A DNA stretch of 6,234 bases from assembly GCA_036562265.1 (NCBI GenBank), contig DATCKS010000212.1:1-6234 (forward strand), read 5' to 3'. A program made the translations under genes and the position numbers. Shown piece after piece: positions 1 through 5,950 of this stretch. The notes below the pieces were generated by a model, which was given only the letters and a program-made list of their open reading frames with translations, did not search any database and was not told where the DNA came from. Each line of letters starts with the position of its first letter. Within the stretch, counting starts at the first letter, position 1. The DNA is from DASVDK01 sp036562265 [NCBI: Thermodesulfobacteriota bacterium]. Its GTDB lineage: Bacteria; DASVDK01.

Positions 1-318
1 CACGAGCGCGTCGACGTCCGGCGGCTTCTCCGCGAACCCCTCCACGTCGGCCCCCACCAGATCCTCCGCCTGACAGAAGCCGCTCATGAGGATCACGCGC
101 AGGTGGGGCCACGCGCGCTTCGCGCGAATCGCCAGGTCCACGCCGGAGAGCTTCCCCATCCGCACGTCCGACACCACCGCGTCGAACGGCCGGCACGCCA
201 GTGCGGCGAGCGCGTCCTCCGCGCTCGCTGCCTGATCCACGTCGAATCCGCGGGCGCGGAGGAGCAGCGCGAGCGTGAGGCGAAGGCTGGCGTCGTCGTC
301 GACGACCAGGACACGCAT
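1..318 (-). CDS. Response regulator, receiver domain (N-terminal part, runs off left edge)
   Basis: Translating the minus strand from the ATG at 318-316 gives 106 residues with no stop before the window edge, beginning MRVLVVDDDASLRL. This is a CheY-like receiver domain. The acidic metal pocket is D7-D8-D9, the phospho-acceptor is D51 in VVSDVRMG, the switch serine is S79 in LMSGF, and the conserved lysine is K98 in EKPP. All key residues are intact, so phosphorylation by a partner histidine kinase is expected. A receiver is about 120 residues, so the domain itself is nearly complete; whether an output domain follows (NtrC-, OmpR- or FixJ-like) or it is stand-alone lies outside the window. 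The start is set by the Shine-Dalgarno AGGAGGAGACG two bases upstream of the ATG. No kinase gene is visible nearby. Confidence 0.92.
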   Translation of the reverse strand, partial: MRVLVVDDDASLRLTLALLLRARGFDVDQAASAEDALAALACRPFDAVVSDVRMGKLSGVDLAIRAKRAWPHLRVILMSGFCQAEDLVGADVEGFAEKPPDVDALV

Positions 319-320
319 CG

Positions 321-331
321 CGTCTCCTCCT
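321..331 (-). promoter_or_regulatory. Strong Shine-Dalgarno of the response regulator
   Basis: The minus strand reads AGGAGGAGACG, then CG, then ATG at 318. The GGAGG core is at ideal spacing and fixes this start. The same 11 bases, at the same distance from the ATG, precede the LVIVD-repeat gene at 5474-5484. Confidence 0.8.
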
Positions 332-475
332 TTCCGCACGGAACGAGATGCAGTCGGCGTGCCACCTGGTCCATCCGCCGTAAGTCCACGTGAACACGAC
401 GATCCGGCGACCGGGCCGCGCCGCCGTGCCGGGGGCCCCTTCAATCCTGGACGGAAGGCGTTGCAGGGCGGCCGC

Positions 476-658
476 TCAGGGACGGCGCTGGGCGGGGCCG
501 GCCTCGCCGCCGTACTCGCGCACCGCGCGCTCGTACCGTTCCAGCGCCTGCTCGCGCCGCGACCCATTGAGCCACCGTTCGGCCGCAACGCCGAGGGCGA
601 AGGCGAGCAGCACGAGGAGCACCACGGCCACGGTCGGAATCTGCCGCAGACGGCGCAC
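476..658 (-). CDS. Small single-pass membrane protein, hypothetical (60 aa)
   Basis: I do not recognise the family. The frame starts with GTG at 658-656 and stops with TGA at 478-476. The protein has a basic N-terminus (R2, R3, R5), one hydrophobic helix at about residues 9-27 (TVAVVLLVLLAFALGVAAE), then a charged, probably helical tail at about 31-50 rich in Arg and Glu, and a short Pro/Arg end. This is the layout of a small inner-membrane protein with a soluble helical tail. A GGAGGT Shine-Dalgarno at 667-662 lies 3-4 nt from the GTG, slightly close but supportive. It is separated from the GH3 gene by 51 bp containing a hairpin, so it may be a separate unit. The response regulator starts 157 bp further on. 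A coherent hydrophobic core plus a Shine-Dalgarno argue for a real gene, but short length and the GTG start leave doubt. Confidence 0.5.
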   Translation of the reverse strand: MRRLRQIPTVAVVLLVLLAFALGVAAERWLNGSRREQALERYERAVREYGGEAGPAQRRP

Positions 659-661
659 GGG

Positions 662-667
662 ACCTCC
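662..667 (-). promoter_or_regulatory. Shine-Dalgarno for the 60-aa membrane protein
   Basis: GGAGGT on the minus strand lies three bases before the GTG at 658. It is the main reason to accept a GTG start for this small frame; the spacing is shorter than usual. Confidence 0.45.
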
Positions 668-684
668 TCGACCCTACCCGGTCC

Positions 685-703
685 GGCCGGAACGCATCCG
701 GCC
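685..703 (-). terminator. Hairpin 6 nt past the GH3 stop, no U-tract
   Basis: Arms 685-691 (GGCCGGA) and 697-703 (TCCGGCC) are perfect complements around the 5-nt loop ACGCA. On the transcribed strand the hairpin starts 6 nt after the GH3 stop codon and is the only clear structure before the next small gene. No run of T follows, so a classical intrinsic terminator is not shown. It may be a U-less terminator or a 3'-end stabiliser. GC-rich DNA forms such stems by chance, hence the modest confidence. Confidence 0.4.
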
Positions 704-709
704 CTCGCG

Positions 710-2236
710 TCAGGACAGGGCGAGTCTAGCGCGCGCCAAGAGCGCCTCGGCCAGGGTGCGATCGTTGGTCACGCGCGGGACCTTGTGCTGGCCGCCGAGC
801 TTGCCCGCGTCGCCGAGCCACCGGTGGAACGTCCCGCGCGGGACGGGCGTCACCTCCGGCGGGCCGAGGCCGAGGCCGCCCGCGCGCCTGGTGCGGTAGT
901 CGGTGTTGAGCGCGGCGAGACGCTCGTCGAGGCACCCGGCGAATCGGGCGAGGTCGGCCGGCGCCGTCTCGAACTCCACGATCCACTCGTGCGCGCCCCT
1001 GCCGGTCCCCCGCTCGGGGAAGCGCGGCGCCACCGTGTACTCGACCACGCGGGCGCCGGTCGCCGCAAGCGCCGCCGCCATCGCCTGCTCGACCTCCTCG
1101 ACGATGACGTTCTCGCCGAACGCGTTCACGAAGTGCCGCGTGCGACCGGCGATGACGATGCGCGGCGGCCGCGTGGAGAGGAACCGCACGGTGTCGCCGA
1201 GGACGTAGCCGAAGAGGCCGGCGCAGGTGGAGATGACCACCGCGTAGACCGGCCCCACCTCGACGTCGGCCAGGGTGCGGCGCGGCGGCGAGCGGTCGCC
1301 GAGCGAGCCCACGGGAACGAACTCGAAGAAGATGCCGCCGTCCGGAATGAGGTCGAGCCCGCCCGATCGGTCGGTCTGGATGGCGAGAAACCCCTCGGAG
1401 GCCGGATAGAGCTCGAGCGTCTCGAAGGGCCGGCCGACCGTCTCGGCGAGGCGGTCGCGGAAGGGCGCCATGTGGACGCCGCCGTGGAGGAACAGGCGGA
1501 AGCCGGGCCAGATGTCGCCGATGGTCCGGCCGCCCGCCATGGCGCGCAACCGCTCGAAGAGGAGGAGGGTCCAGGAAGGCATGCCGCCCACGAGCCGGAT
1601 GTCGGCCGAGATCGTCTCCGCGGCCATCCGGCCGAGCCGGGTCTCCCAGTCGGCGATCGCGGCCACTTCGCGCCGCGGGTAGCCGATCCCGCGGAGGAAC
1701 CAGGGGACCGCGTCGTACATGATGCCCGACAGGTCCCCCACCCGACGCGCCGGGTCGCCCCCGAGAGGCGAGAGCGACGACGAGCCGGAGACGAAGAGGA
1801 GGCCGCCCTCGAAGAGGCCGGCGTCGCCCGTCCAGTGGACGTAGTGGGCGAGCGCGTCCCAGGTCGCGCTGCGCTGGCTCGCGATCATCTCCCGGGAGAC
1901 CGGAATCGTCTTGTCGCCCGCCGTCGTCCCCGAAGTCTTCGCGAAGCGGTCGATTCGCCCCGGCCAGGAGACGTCCGGCTCGCCGGCCAGGGCGCGCTCG
2001 ATCCAGGGCCGGTAGTCGAGGTAGGTGCGAAGCGGCACGCGCGCCCGGAAGTCGGCCGCCGTGCGGATGCCGGCGAAGTCGTGCCGGCGGCCGAAGTCGG
2101 TGTCCCGCGCGCGGCGGACGAGGCGCGCGAGGACCTCTGCCTGGGCCGCCTCCGGCGCCGCGAGCGCGGCGGCGAGGCGCGCCACGCGCCGGGCGGCGAG
2201 CGTGCGGATGACCGGATGGAGCGGCGCGAGCCGCAC
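710..2236 (-). CDS. GH3-family acyl-adenylating (acyl acid-amido synthetase-like) enzyme
   Basis: This is a full-length GH3 protein of 508 residues. Family members adenylate a carboxylic acid with ATP, and plant members then join it to an amino acid; the substrates of most bacterial members are unknown. Visible motifs in order are the phosphate-binding loop TSGTTAGDKTIP (101-112), an acyl-pocket region around 215-260, YPASEG (277-282), YVLGDTVRF with the ATP-ribose aspartate D348, GRTRHFVNAFGENV (364-377) before the C-terminal swivelling domain, and the terminal GGQHKVPR with lysine K485. No key motif is missing. No signal peptide or membrane segment is seen, so it should be cytosolic. It starts with GTG at 2236, two bases after the alpha/beta hydrolase stop, without a convincing Shine-Dalgarno, which implies translational coupling. 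It is the last gene of the four-gene unit. The family is sure, the substrate unknown. Confidence 0.95.
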   Translation of the reverse strand: MRLAPLHPVIRTLAARRVARLAAALAAPEAAQAEVLARLVRRARDTDFGRRHDFAGIRTAADFRARVPLRTYLDYRPWIERALAGEPDVSWPGRIDRFAKTSGTTAGDKTIPVSREMIASQRSATWDALAHYVHWTGDAGLFEGGLLFVSGSSSLSPLGGDPARRVGDLSGIMYDAVPWFLRGIGYPRREVAAIADWETRLGRMAAETISADIRLVGGMPSWTLLLFERLRAMAGGRTIGDIWPGFRLFLHGGVHMAPFRDRLAETVGRPFETLELYPASEGFLAIQTDRSGGLDLIPDGGIFFEFVPVGSLGDRSPPRRTLADVEVGPVYAVVISTCAGLFGYVLGDTVRFLSTRPPRIVIAGRTRHFVNAFGENVIVEEVEQAMAAALAATGARVVEYTVAPRFPERGTGRGAHEWIVEFETAPADLARFAGCLDERLAALNTDYRTRRAGGLGLGPPEVTPVPRGTFHRWLGDAGKLGGQHKVPRVTNDRTLAEALLARARLALS

Positions 2237-2238
2237 GG

Positions 2239-2997
2239 TCAGCTCACGACCGCATGCTCGGCCCGTGCGAGCGTGGCCGCGCGACCGGCGCCGCGCGCCG
2301 CGAGCCGCTCGAGGAAGCCGGCCACGGCGGCCACGAAGGCGCCCGGCGCCTCGAGCATCGGCGCGTGCCCGCAGCGCGGGATCGTCACGAGATGCGCGTC
2401 GGGGAGGCCGGCGAGGAAGGCCTTGGCGACCGCGAGCGGCGTGATGCGGTCCTCCTCGCCCCAGACGAGGAGCGTGGGGGCAAAGATGGCGGCCAGGTGC
2501 TCCGCCATCGGATAGTCGCGCGTGGCCCGCGCCCAGGCGATCATGGCGCGGGCGTATCCGCGGTCCTCGAGCAGGCCGTGCACCTCGCGCACGAGCCCCT
2601 CGGTGACGAAGCGCGGGTCGTGGAAGACCTCCTCGAGCTTCGCGCGCACGAAGGCGGGCGAGGGGGACGCCGGCACGCCGCGCGTGAAGCCCCGCTCGAG
2701 GAGCCCCGCGCTCCCCGCGAGGACGAGTCCCGCGACGCGCGACGGGTATCGCAGCGCGAAGTCGAGCGCCACGTGCCCGCCGAAGGAGTTGCCGAGGAGC
2801 ACGACCTGGTCGATCCCCTGCGCCGAGAGCCAGCCGGCCACGAAGCGCGTGAGCGCCGGCACGCCGCCGCGCGCCTGCTCGAGCGTGAGCGGGAGCGCCG
2901 GCGCGACGACGCGGTGGCGCGCGCCGAAGGCGAGCCGCACGGCGGCCCAGTGGTCAGGTCGCCCGAAGAGCCCGTGGAGTCCGCAGAGGGTCGACAT
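2239..2997 (-). CDS. Alpha/beta-fold hydrolase
   Basis: This 252-residue protein is a typical single-domain alpha/beta hydrolase. The oxyanion-hole HG motif is at residues 8-9 (GLHGLFG), the nucleophile elbow is GNSFGG (69-74) with S71, the acid is D183 in WGEEDRIT, and the catalytic histidine is H211 in CGHAPMLE. The triad is complete. A cap region of mixed helices lies at about 105-165. No signal peptide is visible: the N-terminus begins directly with the first core strand and HG motif, so a cytosolic esterase, thioesterase or C-C hydrolase role is likely; sequence alone does not choose between them. The C-terminal 20 residues are Ala/Arg-rich and look like a loose tail. The ATG at 2997 lies 3 nt after the SDR stop, and the stop is 2 nt before the GH3 start, so it is cotranscribed with both. 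Confidence 0.93.
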   Translation of the reverse strand: MSTLCGLHGLFGRPDHWAAVRLAFGARHRVVAPALPLTLEQARGGVPALTRFVAGWLSAQGIDQVVLLGNSFGGHVALDFALRYPSRVAGLVLAGSAGLLERGFTRGVPASPSPAFVRAKLEEVFHDPRFVTEGLVREVHGLLEDRGYARAMIAWARATRDYPMAEHLAAIFAPTLLVWGEEDRITPLAVAKAFLAGLPDAHLVTIPRCGHAPMLEAPGAFVAAVAGFLERLAARGAGRAATLARAEHAVVS

Positions 2998-3000
2998 CGC

Positions 3001-3738
3001 TCACAGCGCCAGCCCGCCGTTCGCGTCGATCACCTGCCCGGTGATCCACCCGCCGTCCGGCGAGACCAGGAAGGCGACCACCGCGGCGATGTCGTCCGGC
3101 TCCCCCACCCGGCCGAGGGCGATCTGGGGCGCGAGCCGTGCGCGGTTGTCCGGCGTCAGCATCTCCGTCGCCGTCGCGCCGGGGGCAACGGTGTTGACCG
3201 TGATGCCGAGCGGTCCCAGGTCCTGCGCCATCGACGGCGTCATCCCCTCGAGCGCCCCCTTCGACGCCGCGTACGCCGCGTGCCCCGGGAAGGCGCGGTG
3301 CCCGGCCCCCGAGCCGATGTGGACGATCCGGCCGCCCGGCCGGCCGCGACGGCGGCGGACCATCTCCGAGGACGCGACGAGCGGGGCGCGCACGTTGACC
3401 GCGAGCTGCAGGTCGACCGCGGCCGGGTCGAGCGCCCCCATCGGCGTCGGCGCCAGGGCGCCGGCGTTGTTGACGAGGATGTCCACCGTGCCGAGCGCGG
3501 CCTCGACCCGATCGAAGAGGGGGCCGATGGCCGAGACGTCGGCGAGGTCCGCCGCGAACGCCGCGGCCCGACCACCCGCGCGGACGATCTCCTCCACCAC
3601 CCGCTCCGCGGCCTCTCGCCGCGTCCGGTAGTGCACCGCGACCGCCGCCCCCTCCGCCGCCAGGCGCCGCGCGATGGCGGCGCCGATGCCGCGCGAGGCG
3701 CCGGTGACGAGCGCCACCTGCCCGGCGAGCCGCGTCAT
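3001..3738 (-). CDS. Short-chain dehydrogenase/reductase (SDR, FabG-like)
   Basis: This 245-residue classical SDR has every landmark: the cofactor loop TGASRGIG (12-19), NNAG (90-93), N115, and the catalytic triad S143, Y156 and K160 (YAASK). The C-terminal GGWITGQVIDANGG is the usual FabG-type end. After beta-2 it has HYRTRREA, where the Arg residues would favour NADP(H) over NAD(H). Expected chemistry is reduction of a keto group or oxidation of an alcohol on a small or acyl substrate; it is FabG-like, but the setting outside a fatty-acid synthesis cluster argues against the housekeeping enzyme. The ATG at 3738-3736 overlaps the stop of the preceding 98-aa gene by 4 nt (ATGA), a sign of coupled translation, and the alpha/beta hydrolase starts 3 nt after its stop. 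The family is very sure, the substrate unknown. Confidence 0.95.
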   Translation of the reverse strand: MTRLAGQVALVTGASRGIGAAIARRLAAEGAAVAVHYRTRREAAERVVEEIVRAGGRAAAFAADLADVSAIGPLFDRVEAALGTVDILVNNAGALAPTPMGALDPAAVDLQLAVNVRAPLVASSEMVRRRRGRPGGRIVHIGSGAGHRAFPGHAAYAASKGALEGMTPSMAQDLGPLGITVNTVAPGATATEMLTPDNRARLAPQIALGRVGEPDDIAAVVAFLVSPDGGWITGQVIDANGGLAL

Positions 3739-4031
3739 CGTGCGAGCGCCCCGCCGATGGCCGCGGCGATGATGAGCAGGACCCGGCCGACGATCAGGTA
3801 GACCGTGATCCCGAGCCCCAGGAACCCGCCCACGACCGGAAGGCCGAAGTAGGTGAACGCGAGGAAGAGGAGCACACCCGCGATGATGGCCGGCAGGATG
3901 GCCGCCAGCATCGCGGTGCCGGGCGAGCCGGCAATGTAGCCGCCCACCAGGCCCGCCACGATCGGGCCGATGATCGGCGCCCAGAAGAGGACGATGTCGA
4001 TGAGGATCATGACGATCATGGCGGCGATCAT
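3735..4031 (-). CDS. Small polytopic membrane protein, hypothetical (98 aa)
   Basis: I cannot name the family with confidence. Nearly the whole chain is hydrophobic: likely helices at about 3-20, 22-36, 41-61 and 66-95 (the last may be two), giving 3-4 transmembrane segments. The Gly-rich stretch GPIVAGLVGGYIAG (22-35) suggests tight helix packing, as in small DUF5518-like membrane proteins; that likeness is by eye only. There is no catalytic motif. Its TGA overlaps the SDR ATG, so it is translationally coupled to the cassette. Three in-frame ATGs (4031, 4019, 4010) compete, and none has a recognisable Shine-Dalgarno. I kept the longest, but a start at 4019 or 4010 would still leave most of the first helix. 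It could anchor or scaffold the cassette enzymes or transport a small molecule; that is inference. Confidence 0.72.
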   Translation of the reverse strand: MIAAMIVMILIDIVLFWAPIIGPIVAGLVGGYIAGSPGTAMLAAILPAIIAGVLLFLAFTYFGLPVVGGFLGLGITVYLIVGRVLLIIAAAIGGALAR

Positions 4032-4065
4032 GGGCGAGAGTCTAGCGCGGCGCGGCTTGGAGAAC

Positions 4066-4106
4066 GGGCGGCGCGGGCGCCGGTTGGCCCGGCGCCCGTG
4101 CCGCCC
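4066..4106 (-). terminator. Strong 18-position hairpin after the LVIVD gene
   Basis: Arms 4066-4083 and 4089-4106 pair at 17 of 18 positions around the 5-nt loop TTGGC. The single exception, 4073/4099, is G-T on the plus strand and C-A on the minus strand. The inner 10 bp (4074-4083 with 4089-4098) are perfect and all G/C. The hairpin begins 15 nt after the TAA of the LVIVD gene and ends 34 nt before the ATG of the 98-aa gene. The bases that follow on the transcribed strand (GTTCTCC) are not a U-tract. It most likely ends or attenuates the LVIVD transcript and separates it from the four-gene unit. Confidence 0.6.
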
Positions 4107-4121
4107 CGACGGGCGATCGCC

Positions 4122-5471
4122 TTACCGCTTCTTCCCGTCGTCCCGGCCCGTGTACTTCAGGATCCAGAGCCCCTGGTTCTTGTTCGTGATGTAGATGTAG
4201 CCTCGCCGGTCGACCAGGACGTCCTCGGTCTGCAGGACGAGCCGGTCGGGAGGCTGGGGCCCGAAGCGCTCCGTCGGATCGGGCGGGATGAAGTAGCCGA
4301 TCTCCTTCGGCACCCGCGGGTTCTCGATGTCGTAGATGCGCAGCCCCGCGTTGAAGTACGTGAGGTAGACGCGATCGTCCCGCCGCTCGACGAACTCGCT
4401 GTGGAAGTGCTGGTTGATGTTGTGCGGCCCGAACCGTCCCCCCTTCTCGCAGAAGTCCCGGTACGGCGACTTGCGCGAGGGAACGGGCAGCGGCAGGAGC
4501 GCGAGGAGCGTCGGCGTCTCGGGGTTCGAGATGTCGACGATCGAGGCGTGGTTGAGCGGCTCGTCGCACTGCACGCGGATCGCCTCGGAGACCGCGACGG
4601 CCAGGCCGCGGCGCGGCAGCGGCAGGACGCTGTGCAGCCCGATGTTCGCGAGGAACGGCGGGCTGAAGTCGAGCTGGCCGACCAGCCTGGGGGCGGAGAC
4701 GTCGCTGATGTCGAGGATCACCACGCCCGCCGCACCGTACGAGAGGTACGCGAGATTCCCCTCCACGTACGGCGGCCCGTGGAGGCTCACGCCCGGCTCG
4801 GGCGTCTCGCCGCCCGCCTCGTGCTGCCCCGGCACCCACCACCGGCCGGCCTCGACCGGACGCGTCGGGTCGCTGATGTCGAGGATCACGTAGATCTCGC
4901 CGCTGTACCCCGGCATCCCGGCCGCGAGGTGGACGTACCGGCCGCCGGCGTAGAAGTTCCGGTGCGTGCCGGTCCCACCCGTCCGGAAGTGACCGAGCAG
5001 CTCGGGGTTCGTCGGATCGGCGAGGCTCCAGATGAGCACCCCCTCCTCGAACGGCTGGTTCGGATCGCCGCCCCAGCTCTCCGGCATCTGCTCGAGGGCG
5101 GTGATCATCGTCCCGTCGTCGACCTCCATCTGGATCGTCCAGGTGTTCTCGGGGCCCGGTACGAACCTGACGACGCTCGGCTGCGACGGGTCCGTCACGT
5201 CCAGGATCGACCATCCCCTGTGCCAGAGGTGTCCCGCGTAGAGGTACCAGCGCCCGCCGACCTCCTGGATCGCCAGCTTGAACGGCGGCCGGCCGTTCAC
5301 GTCGCTGTAGCCGACCACTCGCACGTTCCTGGCCTCCGGCTTGTCGGCGCGGCCCCGCCTCTCGCGGTCTGCGGCGCCGGTGCTGTCGGGGAACAGGCCG
5401 GCGACGATCAGCAGAGCAGCCAGGGCGCCGGACGCGCGCATCGCGCGCGACCGATGGCTTGCATGCCCCAT
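4122..5471 (-). CDS. Secreted LVIVD-repeat beta-propeller protein
   Basis: The 449-residue protein has an export signal and a chain of LVIVD-type repeats with the signature (I/L)xD(I/V)(S/T)(D/N)PxxP. Repeat strands occur near 89-101 (ILDVTDPSQPSVV), 147-160, 196-208, 252-265, 311-323 and 379-392, with a last degenerate one near 435-440 (LWILKY). Six to seven repeats fit a six- or seven-bladed propeller. The signal has basic residues R8-R12, a hydrophobic core at about 13-27 and a likely cleavage near A33-A34. Many histidines sit between blades (H81, H84, H170, H231, H280, H350, H355, H357), and there are only two cysteines (C302, C341). The family is usually extracellular or periplasmic with no known activity. 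The frame stays open upstream to 5750, but the signal peptide and the Shine-Dalgarno at 5474-5484 fix the start at 5471. It appears monocistronic. Confidence 0.9.
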   Translation of the reverse strand: MGHASHRSRAMRASGALAALLIVAGLFPDSTGAADRERRGRADKPEARNVRVVGYSDVNGRPPFKLAIQEVGGRWYLYAGHLWHRGWSILDVTDPSQPSVVRFVPGPENTWTIQMEVDDGTMITALEQMPESWGGDPNQPFEEGVLIWSLADPTNPELLGHFRTGGTGTHRNFYAGGRYVHLAAGMPGYSGEIYVILDISDPTRPVEAGRWWVPGQHEAGGETPEPGVSLHGPPYVEGNLAYLSYGAAGVVILDISDVSAPRLVGQLDFSPPFLANIGLHSVLPLPRRGLAVAVSEAIRVQCDEPLNHASIVDISNPETPTLLALLPLPVPSRKSPYRDFCEKGGRFGPHNINQHFHSEFVERRDDRVYLTYFNAGLRIYDIENPRVPKEIGYFIPPDPTERFGPQPPDRLVLQTEDVLVDRRGYIYITNKNQGLWILKYTGRDDGKKR

Positions 5472-5473
5472 GT

Positions 5474-5484
5474 CGTCTCCTCCT
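5474..5484 (-). promoter_or_regulatory. Shine-Dalgarno that fixes the LVIVD gene start
   Basis: The minus strand reads AGGAGGAGACG, then AC, then ATG at 5471. The in-frame extension upstream of this ATG is Pro/Arg/Ala-rich and not protein-like, so this site decides the start. It is identical, with the same spacing, to the site before the response regulator. Confidence 0.85.
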
Positions 5485-5815
5485 CTCGAGAAATCCCCAT
5501 GTGCGGAGGACGCAGCCTCTCGGGCGGGGGCGGGGCACGAGCCTGGAAGGGATGCGGCGTGCGGGACGAACCGGCGGGAGCGGCGCGGTACGGCGCCGCC
5601 CGGGAGGGGGACTGCAGGAGCGCGACCGGACGCATAGCTCTCCGGCGGCCCGCCGGCCGGAATCGACCGCGACGGCCAAGGGCGAGGGTGGCGGTGTACG
5701 CCGCCCCTCCCTGCCGACGCGGCGCGCGCACCCGCCGTCTCGACTATCACAACACGGCGCGCGCGATCGGGTCCAGGTGAAAAGCCGCACAGGAGGGGGT
5801 AGGTGTCGACAGATC
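5485..5815 (-). other. Gene-free leader region between tRNA-Pro and the LVIVD gene
   Basis: I find no convincing gene in these roughly 330 bp. The open frames on both strands encode Arg/Pro/Ala-rich chains typical of GC-rich shadow frames. The region should carry the promoter of the LVIVD gene. I can point only to a locally A/T-richer patch around 5740-5754 (CGACTATCACAACAC) inside GC-rich DNA, with no good -35/-10 pair. A 7-bp stem (5580-5586 with 5593-5599, loop GGTACG) lies in the presumed 5' leader. No clear terminator for the tRNA is visible. Confidence 0.5.
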
Positions 5816-5892
5816 TGGTCGGGGAGGCGGGATTCGAACCCGCGACCGCCTGCGCCCAAGGCAGGTGCGCTACCGGGCTGCGCCACTCCCCG
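5816..5892 (-). tRNA. trnP(UGG): tRNA-Pro, anticodon UGG
   Basis: Read on the minus strand, a 77-nt tRNA runs from CGGGGAG at 5892-5886 to the CCA at 5818-5816. The acceptor stem CGGGGAG/CTCCCCG pairs at all seven positions, followed by discriminator A at 5819 and a genome-encoded CCA. The anticodon stem CCTGC/GCAGG encloses the loop CTTGGGC, giving anticodon TGG, which decodes proline codons by wobble (CCA, CCG). The T-arm has GGTTCGAATCC. All stems are intact, so it should be functional. The end of rdgB lies upstream, beyond the repeat block. A plus-strand frame through it yields a GEAGFEPATA-like peptide, a known translation artefact of tRNA genes. Confidence 0.98.
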
Positions 5893-5914
5893 ACGCCCGG
5901 TTGGGGAGAGCGAG

Positions 5915-5920
5915 AGTGTA
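5915..5920 (-). promoter_or_regulatory. Possible -10 element of tRNA-Pro
   Basis: The minus strand has TACACT here, a 4 of 6 match to TATAAT, which would start transcription roughly 15 nt before the tRNA 5' end. The hexamer 17 nt upstream (TGGCGG) is a poor -35. This is a position-based suggestion only. Confidence 0.3.
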
Positions 5921-5950
5921 GCCCCGAACGCCCGGCACCGCCACCACACG

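Noticed and set aside
386-395. CACGTG-centred partial palindrome upstream of the response regulator as an operator
   Set aside because: Only a short imperfect palindrome is present, with no second copy or promoter to anchor it; this is expected by chance in GC-rich DNA.
275-2515. Long plus-strand open frame of 746 codons opposite the GH3 gene
   Set aside because: It is Arg/Glu/Ala/Pro-rich low-complexity with no domain, and it lies antisense to GH3 and the hydrolase, both of which have full motif sets. It is a GC-rich shadow frame.
2254-3801. Long plus-strand open frame of 515 codons opposite the SDR and hydrolase
   Set aside because: The composition is that of an antisense shadow; the opposite strand carries intact SDR and hydrolase catalytic residues.
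5472-5750. 93-residue N-terminal extension of the LVIVD protein
   Set aside because: The extension is Pro/Arg/Ala-rich without structure, whereas the ATG at 5471 has a strong Shine-Dalgarno and begins a proper signal peptide.
5720-5765. Direct repeat CGGCGCGCGC about 35 bp apart and a 6-bp stem around 5733-5759
   Set aside because: Low-complexity GC alternation is common here and gives no specific regulatory pattern.
4098-5780. Long plus-strand open frame of 560 codons opposite the LVIVD gene
   Set aside because: It mirrors the LVIVD repeats in antisense and has no recognisable fold, start site or neighbours on that strand.
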